The notes beneath the pieces were generated by a model that saw nothing but the letters and a program-made list of their open reading frames with translations, ran no database searches and was not told the DNA's origin. From an uncultured Vampirovibrio sp. (lineage in GTDB: Bacteria > Cyanobacteriota > Vampirovibrionia > Gastranaerophilales > Gastranaerophilaceae), in assembly GCA_910579975.1 (NCBI GenBank), contig CAJTWU010000010.1, positions 1-44,635 on the forward strand: 44,635 nt of DNA, read 5' to 3'. Both the position numbers and the translations under genes were made by a program. Below, in pieces: positions 16,275-22,935 of the stretch (its first letter is position 1; every line of letters starts with the position of its first letter).

Positions 16275-16293
16275 TAACAGGCAAATAGCACGA
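16275..16293 (-). promoter_or_regulatory. Box/-35 element of regulator copy 2 (19-bp direct repeat, unit 2)
   Basis: TAACAGGCAAATAGCACGA again, exactly as at 15701-15719. Read on the minus strand it ends in -35 TTGCCT (16284-16279), then 17 nt and TAGAAT (16261-16256). It starts 33 nt upstream of the start codon. Confidence 0.6.
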
Positions 16294-16311
16294 TTGGAGA
16301 ATTTTTATCAG

Positions 16312-16349
16312 TTGACTTATTTACCCCAAATGTCTTATTATTAAAATAA
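16312..16349 (+). promoter_or_regulatory. Promoter of the metallophosphoesterase operon (predicted leaderless)
   Basis: TTGACT (16312-16317), 18-nt spacer, TATTAT (16336-16341), then 8 nt to the ATG at 16350. No Shine-Dalgarno sequence lies between. Confidence 0.5.
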
Positions 16350-17336
16350 ATGAGCAAACCGTACAAAAAAGAGAAGAGAGAAACATTTTTCCAAAAACTT
16401 ACGAATTTTGTGCTGACAATTATTGTCGCTTGTGCAATAGGTTCGCAAGTTTGCACTGCTGCTAATAATAACTTGAGATTTGCTCAAGTTAGCGATGCTC
16501 ATTTTACCACATCAGAAGAAAATACTTCATATAAAATGCTCAAAAAATCACCGGAAATATTGGATGATGTAATTTTGCAGATAAACACATCTATGCCATA
16601 TGATTTTGTTATGTTTACAGGTGATTTGGTTAATAAACCAAAAGAAAGCCAGTTAAAAGCATTTATTTCTCATGTTTCGCTTCTAAACGCTCCATGGTAT
16701 GCAATTGACGGCAACCACGATATTGCAATAGACGGACCTTTAACAAAGAAAAGATTTATTGAAATATTAAAAGAGCACAACAAAAATATAAAATCAGACA
16801 ATATCTATTATGCATTTACACCAAAAAAAGGGTTTCATGTAATTTGTCTGGACTCAATTATTGATTATAAATTAACTTGTAATGGTGAAATATCTGAAGA
16901 GCAAATGAAATGGCTTGAAAAAGAACTGGATGAACATCAAAAAGACGTGGTAATTCTTTGTACCCATGTTCCTATTCATGAACCATTTACAAGCCCTAAT
17001 CACAAGATGAATAACGAGTATGAAATAAAAAGTCTATTAAGAAAATACTCAAACCCTATTGTAGTTCTTCAAGGTCATTATCACTGTACAAGAACAAGAC
17101 AAGACAACAATATCGTTTATATTTCAACCCCGTCACTTGTAACTTATCCAAACGCTTTTAGAGTTGTTAATATAAACTCAAATAAAGACAAAGTTCTTAT
17201 AGATGTATTCTTAAAAGAAACTAATCTTAAAGACATACAAAAACGCTCAAAACTCCGTTTACTTGGTACAGAGTCACTCTATGGAGATGAAAAAGATAGA
17301 AATACAACTTTTGAAATTAAAAAAAATAAGGAATAG
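16350..17336 (+). CDS. Calcineurin-like metallophosphoesterase, exported or membrane-anchored
   Basis: 328 residues. A basic N-terminus followed by one hydrophobic segment (NFVLTIIVACAIGSQVCTA) acts as signal peptide or anchor. All metal-binding motifs of the family are seen: SDAHF near residue 49, TGDLVN near 90, GNHD near 116, CTHVP near 210 and GHYH near 245. It probably hydrolyses a phosphomonoester or diester on the outer side of the membrane; the substrate cannot be told. First gene of a run with the MBL-fold and TPR genes (3-nt gap, then a 4-nt overlap). Confidence 0.88.
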   Translation: MSKPYKKEKRETFFQKLTNFVLTIIVACAIGSQVCTAANNNLRFAQVSDAHFTTSEENTSYKMLKKSPEILDDVILQINTSMPYDFVMFTGDLVNKPKESQLKAFISHVSLLNAPWYAIDGNHDIAIDGPLTKKRFIEILKEHNKNIKSDNIYYAFTPKKGFHVICLDSIIDYKLTCNGEISEEQMKWLEKELDEHQKDVVILCTHVPIHEPFTSPNHKMNNEYEIKSLLRKYSNPIVVLQGHYHCTRTRQDNNIVYISTPSLVTYPNAFRVVNINSNKDKVLIDVFLKETNLKDIQKRSKLRLLGTESLYGDEKDRNTTFEIKKNKE

Positions 17337-17339
17337 AAA

Positions 17340-18269
17340 ATGGAAGAATTTAGAATTAAGTTTAGAGGTGTAAGAGGAAGTTATCCTGTACCAAGCGGAG
17401 ACTTTTTAAAATATGGCGGGAACACTGCTTGTGTAGAAGTTAATGTCGGAGGGCATTTAATTATTCTTGATGCCGGAACAGGTTTAATTAGCCTTGGAAA
17501 TGAACTCATGCAGAAATATATCGAATCCGGCACTACTATCACTGATAGAACTCCCGTTCGCTGTTCAATTCTTTTGAGCCATATTCACCTAGACCATATT
17601 CAGGGATTTCCATTTTTTAGACCTTCTCATCTTGCTTCAACAAGAATGGCGCTTTTAGGCGGCGTAAATTATAACGAAACTTTAGAGTCCGAACTTGCAA
17701 AACTATTGTTTACAAAATCATTCCCGCTTGATTTGGGTGATATTGCAGCGGATTTGAAGATAATGGATTTGAACGAAACAAATTATATTATATTTAAAAA
17801 AGGTGAAGACTTACCTCGTGTAATCCGTGTTAATGACTTAAAAGAAGATGATTATAATGAAGAAGATGTTGTAATCACCTGTTATAAGTCTTATGCACAT
17901 CCGCAAAACGGAGTTTTTGTATACAAAATCATGTATAAGGGTAAATCCTTGGTCTACGCTACAGACAAAGAAAGCTATCCGGGTGGAGATAAAAAGCTTG
18001 TAAAATTTGCAAAAGGCTGTGATTTAATAATTCACGATGCACAATACTCAACCGAAGATTATTTAAGCATTTATGTCCCAAAACAAGGATTTGGACACTC
18101 GACTTTTGAAATGGCTGTTGACTGCAAAAACCAGATTGGTGCGAAACAAATAGTATTTTTCCATTATGACCCGGGTTATAATGATGATAAACTTGACCTT
18201 CTAGCAGAAGAATATGCTGATGAAAATGCAATTATGGCGAAAGAAGGGCTGGAAATTTCACTTTTATGA
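17340..18269 (+). CDS. MBL-fold metallohydrolase
   Basis: 309 residues. Contains YGGNTACVEV, IILDAGTGL, the metal motif HIHLDH near residue 81, LVYATDKE, IHDAQYS and FGHSTFEMAV...FFHYDPGYNDD. This order matches the subgroup of beta-lactamase-fold hydrolases related to cAMP/cyclic-nucleotide phosphodiesterases and PqsE/RNase Z-like proteins, so a phosphodiester substrate is plausible. AAGGAA lies before the ATG. It is translated with the metallophosphoesterase before it and the TPR gene after it. Confidence 0.85.
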   Translation: MEEFRIKFRGVRGSYPVPSGDFLKYGGNTACVEVNVGGHLIILDAGTGLISLGNELMQKYIESGTTITDRTPVRCSILLSHIHLDHIQGFPFFRPSHLASTRMALLGGVNYNETLESELAKLLFTKSFPLDLGDIAADLKIMDLNETNYIIFKKGEDLPRVIRVNDLKEDDYNEEDVVITCYKSYAHPQNGVFVYKIMYKGKSLVYATDKESYPGGDKKLVKFAKGCDLIIHDAQYSTEDYLSIYVPKQGFGHSTFEMAVDCKNQIGAKQIVFFHYDPGYNDDKLDLLAEEYADENAIMAKEGLEISLL

Positions 18270-18823
18270 TAAAAAAACTGTTAGTAACATGTTTATTAAT
18301 TTGTATGGTTTTCTGTTCAGGTTACAGAAAACCATACAAATATACAATCGAAGCAGAAAAAGATGCCTTTTTTCATAATAATGTCGGACTAAACTATTTA
18401 AAAGACAGAGTTTATTATGCTGCAATTCAGGAATTCAAGATTGCAATATCTTTGAGTCCCTCAACTCAAGCCACAGCAGTTTTTCAAAATAACTTAGGAG
18501 AAACCTATCTATTTATAGGCTATCCTGATCAGGCACAAATTTGTTTTGAAGATGCTATCAAGCTTTATGGACTTAATCTCAAGTATTACATGAACCTTAT
18601 TAAATGCTACAAAGAACAAGGTAAAATAGCTCAAAAAATAAAAGAATTTAAAAATTCAGATAATATTTATGACAGAATAAAACTTGGGCTTTTATATATA
18701 GAAAACGGTCAATACAGGCTTGGCGTAAACACATTAGACGAGCTTGCAATGGAAGAACCAGACTTAATGATAACACCGGCAATAAGACAATATATCGCTC
18801 AAATTGTAAAAGAAAAACTCTAA
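18266..18823 (+). CDS. Small TPR-repeat exported protein
   Basis: 185 residues. The N-terminal signal (MIKKLLVTCLLICMVFCSG) has cysteines at the expected lipidation site, although the lipobox is not canonical. At least three tetratricopeptide-like pairs follow: NNVGLNYLKDRVYYAAIQEFKIAISLSP, NNLGETYLFIGYPDQAQICFEDAIKLY and LGLLYIENGQYRLGVNTLDEL. Probably a protein-interaction scaffold in the periplasm. It overlaps the MBL-fold gene by 4 nt (ATGA), so translation is coupled. Confidence 0.75.
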   Translation: MIKKLLVTCLLICMVFCSGYRKPYKYTIEAEKDAFFHNNVGLNYLKDRVYYAAIQEFKIAISLSPSTQATAVFQNNLGETYLFIGYPDQAQICFEDAIKLYGLNLKYYMNLIKCYKEQGKIAQKIKEFKNSDNIYDRIKLGLLYIENGQYRLGVNTLDELAMEEPDLMITPAIRQYIAQIVKEKL

Positions 18824-18869
18824 AAATTTTTTTTAATTATATGCTAAAATTATTTTAAGAGGTTAAGAG

Positions 18870-20234
18870 ATGAACAAAAAACCAGAGTTTGCAGGTAGTT
18901 TTTATCCAGAAAAAGCAGAAGAACTCACAAATTTACTTAATTCATATAAGCAAGAACTGCATTTTCCTTGCAAAAGTAAAGCAATAATTGTTCCTCACGC
19001 CGGAGTATATTACTCAGGTCATGCTGCTATGGCAGGTTTTCAACACTTAGAGTTTAATGACAACATTTTTATTATTGCACCTTCTCATCACAAAACCTTT
19101 AATAATATTGCACTTCCAGAATATACGTATTTTGATACTCCTCTTGGTAGTATAGAAGTGAATAACAGATTAATTAAAGATATAAGAGAGAAATTTCCTT
19201 GTCTTATTTCTAATGAAGTCTTTGACAATGAACATTCAATAGAAGTTCAGCTCCCTTTCTTGCAAACTCTTTTTAATCCGCAAATTCAGAGCGCATTAGA
19301 TTTTGTAAAAGAGATAAAAAAAATAGGAAGAAAAATAAGAATTATCCCTGTTTTAGTCGGGAACTGCAACTACAAACTTATTTCAGACTTAATTTCAGCT
19401 TATTGGGAAAACTCTTCTTTTGTTATCTCTTCAGATTTAAGCCATTTTTATCCTAAACAAGAGTGCAGACAAATCGATACCTATACCGCAACAATTATTG
19501 AAACAGGAAAACTTGATTTCTTTCAAGAACCACAAGCTTGCGGATTAACAGGAATTAAAGGGCTTGTCGACTTTGCTAATAATAATGATTGCTCATTAAT
19601 TAGAATTATGATGTATAATTCAGGAGATATCAGCGGAGACTCCGATAGAGTTGTCGGATATGGTTCCTGGTACTTATCAACAGAGAATAGAGACGAGATT
19701 GTTGAAAAAAACTATTCAGAATACGTTTTGGATATCGCCAAAAACGCAATACTTAATCAAGAATTTATACCGCACGAAATTCCTCCTGTTTTAACTCAAT
19801 ACGGTGCTTCATTTGTAACACTTAAACTTAACGGACAATTACGGGGCTGTATTGGTTCTGTTTATCCAACCAAACCGCTTATATTAGATATTATTGATAA
19901 TGCCCGAAATGCAGCGTTCCAAGACCCGAGATTTGAGCCTTTAACCGAAGAAGAAACTGCAAATTTAGAAATATCTGTTTCAATCCTTTCTTCAATAGAA
20001 CGACTTAACTTTAAAGATGAACGAGAGCTTCTTTCCAAAATCTATCCTCATGGCATAATTATTGCCGAACATGATAAGAGAGCAGTTTACCTTCCAATCG
20101 TTTGGGAACAGCTTCCCGAAAGAGAAGTATTCTTAAATTCCTTAAAAGAAAAAGCCGGACTACCCGCTAATTATTTTTCAAGAACATTAGAGGCATACAA
20201 ATTTGATGCTACCTATATTAGCCGACCGTTTTGA
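18870..20234 (+). CDS. Memo-AMMECR1 fusion protein (AmmeMemoRadiSam components B and A)
   Basis: 454 residues. Residues 1 to about 270 are a Memo domain (PEFAGSFYPEKAEEL, IVPHAGVYYSGHAAM, APSHH, FDNEHSIEVQLPFLQ, VISSDLSHFYP, GDISGDSDRVVGYGSW). Residues about 285-454 are an AMMECR1 domain (ASFVTLKLNGQLRGCIGSVYPTKPLILDIIDNARNAAFQDPRFEPLT..E...LEISVSILSSIERL). In bacteria these two occur beside a radical SAM enzyme; the trio's function is undetermined. No radical SAM gene is in this window. Ribosome binding site AAGAGG. The 3' end overlaps recF on the opposite strand by 22 nt. Confidence 0.9.
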   Translation: MNKKPEFAGSFYPEKAEELTNLLNSYKQELHFPCKSKAIIVPHAGVYYSGHAAMAGFQHLEFNDNIFIIAPSHHKTFNNIALPEYTYFDTPLGSIEVNNRLIKDIREKFPCLISNEVFDNEHSIEVQLPFLQTLFNPQIQSALDFVKEIKKIGRKIRIIPVLVGNCNYKLISDLISAYWENSSFVISSDLSHFYPKQECRQIDTYTATIIETGKLDFFQEPQACGLTGIKGLVDFANNNDCSLIRIMMYNSGDISGDSDRVVGYGSWYLSTENRDEIVEKNYSEYVLDIAKNAILNQEFIPHEIPPVLTQYGASFVTLKLNGQLRGCIGSVYPTKPLILDIIDNARNAAFQDPRFEPLTEEETANLEISVSILSSIERLNFKDERELLSKIYPHGIIIAEHDKRAVYLPIVWEQLPEREVFLNSLKEKAGLPANYFSRTLEAYKFDATYISRPF

Positions 20235-21292
20235 ATAGAATAAATCTGTACATCATTTAAAAACTCTTCTTCAAACAAAAGTGTATCAACAGATGTAATA
20301 ATAGTCTGCACTCCCTCCTCTATTGACTTTAGAAGATAGTTTTGGCGTGTTTCATCAAGTTCTGCCAGCACATCATCTAAAAGAAGAATAGGAGAATATC
20401 CCGTTTTATTTTTGATAATATCTAATTCCCCCAGTTTTAATGATAGTACAAGAGTTCTTTGCTGACCTTGTGAAGCAAATTTAACTGCATCTATCCCATT
20501 AATTTTGAGTTCTATATCATCCCTATGAGGTCCGACACATGATTGTCGTCTTGCCAATTCTTCTGAGCGGCGTAAAATAAGTTCATTTTTAAGATAAGAA
20601 GAAATTTCCTCTATTTCATCAACAGGACAAGTATATGAAAGAGTAAAAACTTCTGTATCACTAATTAGCTTATGTTTTGCAGCTGCAATTTTTTCTATTT
20701 CTTTCAGAAATTTTTTACGCAAAAATATAATATTAGCACCCGTAATTACAAGCTGTTCATTATAAATATCCAACAAGGTTTCATCCACGACCTCATTTTT
20801 TAGAAGATTATTTTTTTGAATTCTTATTTTTTCATATTTAGTGAGTCTTTCATCATAAGCGGGATAAATTTGTGAAATAGCTCTATCAAGCCAATCCCTT
20901 CTATCTTGGGGAGTCCCTCTTAATAAAAGTAAATCCTTCGTTGAGAAAAGAACTGTTTTTGCAACAGATTTGAAATTCTTAGGAGTAGTTTTAACTTTAT
21001 TAAGCTTTAATTCTCGTTTTTTTTCTATACTATAAGAAATATCCAATTCAATATCAGTATTATTTTTTTCAATTTGAGCATTGATTTCAAATAAATTAGA
21101 AGAAAACTTAATCATATCACTCATTGTAGATGTACGAGGACTTTTTAAATCAGACAACATATAAATGCTTTCCAGAATATTAGTCTTACCTTGCGCATTC
21201 TTACCAATAATTAATGTTTTTTGTTTTGAAAACACCAATTCAATATTCTCACAATTACGATAATTTGTTAGCCCTAATCTCAAAAGTTTCAT
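20213..21292 (-). CDS. recF: DNA replication and repair protein RecF
   Basis: About 359 residues from MKLLRLGLTNYRNCENIEL. Motifs: Walker A GKNAQGKTN near residue 30; a signature LRRSEELARRQSCVGPHRDDIELKING; then the conserved FASQGQQRTLVLSLKLGEL; and Walker B SPILLLDDVLAELDETRQ. RecF loads RecA at gaps with RecO and RecR. A longer in-frame start at 21343 would run through the flagellin terminator and the promoter; ATG 21292 is better because a -10 box lies 6 nt before it. The usual dnaA-dnaN-recF linkage is absent. Confidence 0.93.
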   Translation of the reverse strand: MKLLRLGLTNYRNCENIELVFSKQKTLIIGKNAQGKTNILESIYMLSDLKSPRTSTMSDMIKFSSNLFEINAQIEKNNTDIELDISYSIEKKRELKLNKVKTTPKNFKSVAKTVLFSTKDLLLLRGTPQDRRDWLDRAISQIYPAYDERLTKYEKIRIQKNNLLKNEVVDETLLDIYNEQLVITGANIIFLRKKFLKEIEKIAAAKHKLISDTEVFTLSYTCPVDEIEEISSYLKNELILRRSEELARRQSCVGPHRDDIELKINGIDAVKFASQGQQRTLVLSLKLGELDIIKNKTGYSPILLLDDVLAELDETRQNYLLKSIEEGVQTIITSVDTLLFEEEFLNDVQIYSIQNGRLI

Positions 21293-21307
21293 AGGTTTAG
21301 TATAACA
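21293..21307 (-). promoter_or_regulatory. Extended -10 promoter abutting recF (predicted leaderless)
   Basis: Minus-strand TGTTATACT (21307-21299) is an extended -10, exactly 6 nt (AAACCT) before the recF ATG. There is no Shine-Dalgarno sequence. The promoter starts just beyond the T-rich tail of the flagellin terminator. Confidence 0.65.
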
Positions 21308-21308
21308 T

Positions 21309-21341
21309 AAATAAAGAAGCCCCCGCATAAGCGGGGGCTTC
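21309..21341 (-). terminator. Strong terminator of the flagellin gene
   Basis: GAAGCCCCCGC and GCGGGGGCTTC (21316-21341) form a perfect 11-bp stem with a 4-nt loop. On the minus strand a T-rich tail (CTTTATTTATG) follows. Located 22 nt after the flagellin stop. Confidence 0.85.
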
Positions 21342-21363
21342 AATTACATTTACATAGTTAAGT

Positions 21364-22476
21364 CTATAGTAAGTTCAACGCAATACTTGGAGTTTGGTTT
21401 GCTGTTGAAAGTAATGTTGCAGATGATTGCTGCAATATTTGATATTTAATGTAATTTGATGATTCAGTTGCAACATCAGCATCCTTGATTGAAGAGTTAG
21501 CTGATACAATATTCTCCTTCTGTACACTTATCGCATCAACAGCTGATTCTACACGGTTCATATAAGCACCGATTAAAGCTGTTCTATCATATACGTTTGA
21601 AATTGCATCATCAATAAATGATAAAAATTCACGAGCAGTTGCATCATCCGTATAAACCGCATCACATATAGCAGTAATACAGCTTTTATTTTTACCAACT
21701 GTTCTTTTATCATCTTGGAAATCATAATCTTTTTCAGTAATTTTTTCATACTTATCATCGGTATAGTCATATTTTTTACCATCAGGTGATTCACCAGCTG
21801 TACCTTCAACTCTGTGTTTTAAAGCTGTAGTGTCTTTGCCGTCACCTCTTTCATACCATGCCTGATTCTTGTGATCTTTTACATTATCAGGATCATAATT
21901 ACTTGAATTTGAGAAACGGTTACCGGACATAAACAATGCTGTAATTGTTGCTGCCTCAAAAATTGTATATTTTAGATTAATAATATTATTTTTACCTGAA
22001 TTATTACTTACTTGAAGGTTTACACCGTTTTTAGAAGTTGCAGCAACGCTTGTACCATCTAATAATTTTATACCGTTGTAGTCAATAACTGTACATAAAC
22101 GGTTAATTTCACACATTCTTTGTTCAACTTCTGTTCTTATTGCTCTCATTGATGAAGTACCATAAGTACCGTTTGCTGCTTGTTCGGTCAAATCTCTAAT
22201 ACGTTGAAGATAATCACCAACAATATTCAAAACACCTTCAGCTGTATCTAATAAAGACAAGCCCATTGTTGCGTTTGATTCTGCTACATCATAACCGGAT
22301 ATTTGTGCTTCCATTAAGCAAGATACAGCTGAACCAGCAGCATCATCTTTACCTGAGTTAATTCTATAACCAGTTGTTAATCTTTCCATTGCAGTGTTCA
22401 TACCTGTCGTTGCCTGAGACAAGTTTCTTTGCGCAACTAATGACGCAAGGTTTGTGTTAATTGTAATTGAAGCCAT
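21364..22476 (-). CDS. fliC: Flagellin
   Basis: 370 residues, the filament subunit. N-terminal D0/D1 domain ASITINTNLASLVAQRNL, TGYRINSGKDDAAGSAVSCLMEAQI, LLDTAEGVLNIVGDYLQRIRDLTEQAANG. C-terminal domain AFLSFIDDAISNVYDRTALIGAYMNRVESAV and ending QSSATLLSTANQTPSIALNLL. The short variable middle is very rich in Asp, Lys and Tyr (about residues 190-270). LQRIRDL matches the part of D1 that TLR5 contacts in other flagellins. Five cysteines are present, unusual for a flagellin. The start is ATG 22476 with GGAG 7 nt upstream; an in-frame TTG lies 6 nt earlier. Confidence 0.95.
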   Translation of the reverse strand: MASITINTNLASLVAQRNLSQATTGMNTAMERLTTGYRINSGKDDAAGSAVSCLMEAQISGYDVAESNATMGLSLLDTAEGVLNIVGDYLQRIRDLTEQAANGTYGTSSMRAIRTEVEQRMCEINRLCTVIDYNGIKLLDGTSVAATSKNGVNLQVSNNSGKNNIINLKYTIFEAATITALFMSGNRFSNSSNYDPDNVKDHKNQAWYERGDGKDTTALKHRVEGTAGESPDGKKYDYTDDKYEKITEKDYDFQDDKRTVGKNKSCITAICDAVYTDDATAREFLSFIDDAISNVYDRTALIGAYMNRVESAVDAISVQKENIVSANSSIKDADVATESSNYIKYQILQQSSATLLSTANQTPSIALNLL

Positions 22477-22741
22477 TTTCAATCTCCTTTTTTAGCTTTT
22501 TCTTCCATGATTTTTCAACTACGAAGTAAGCCTTTGGTAAGCCGCCAAAAGCACGTCATAATTGGGGTAGGGGTATGTATATTTAAATCCTCTACATTAA
22601 CATATTAAATGTTTTTTTACTGTTTTTAAATTCTTAATAAGTTTGAAGTTTCTATAACTTAAGGTGGATTTTTCGCACTCATTCAACTTATAGCCCCTGT
22701 ATTTGTGCTCCGCCCAAATGTCTATGTGCATAGCAAAAAAA

Positions 22742-22761
22742 AGAGTCTTTTTTTAGACTCT
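22742..22761 (-). terminator. Terminator-like hairpin upstream of flagellin
   Basis: AGAGTCT (22742-22748) and AGACTCT (22755-22761) pair perfectly around a 6-nt loop. On the minus strand the hairpin is followed by eight Ts. As the EF-hand gene already has its own terminator at 22901-22932, this one implies a short separate transcript or an attenuator in front of flagellin. Confidence 0.6.
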
Positions 22762-22900
22762 AAAAACTTTGAATGTGTGAAGTGTAGTATAATGAATAAG
22801 TGTATATTTTTGCGTAAGTTGTTTACTTAATACCCTTTGTATATATTAAAAGTATTTCTTCACAAGGAAATTGCCTTTTTACTTAATGTTTCTTTACATA

Positions 22901-22932
22901 AAAAAAGACTTCCCATAAGAGAAGTCTTTTTT
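22901..22932 (-). terminator. Terminator of the EF-hand gene (bidirectional)
   Basis: AAAAAAGACTTC (22901-22912) pairs with GAAGTCTTTTTT (22921-22932) around an 8-nt loop, with T-runs on both strands. It lies 4 nt after the EF-hand gene stop. Confidence 0.85.
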
Positions 22933-22935
22933 TTA

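Larger units (their letters stand above)
22477..22935. other. 459-bp intergenic leader between the flagellin and EF-hand genes
   Basis: No convincing coding frame. It contains the flagellin ribosome binding site, a long possible leader, two terminator-like hairpins (22742-22761 and 22901-22932) and, between them, about 140 bp that could hold a small minus-strand transcript. I searched by eye for a sigma-28 type flagellar promoter (TAAA-N15-GCCGATAA) and found no clear match. The stretch around 22510-22570 is less AT-rich than its surroundings (GGTAAGCCGCCAAAAGC and GGGGTAGGGG). Confidence 0.5.

Noticed and set aside
21293..21343. 17-residue N-terminal extension of RecF
   Set aside because: It would be translated from the flagellin terminator stem, upstream of the recF -10 box, and it does not resemble RecF.
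22477..22935. Riboswitch or sigma-28 promoter in the flagellin leader
   Set aside because: No c-di-GMP or other riboswitch core was recognisable, and no TAAA-N15-GCCGATAA match was found by eye.
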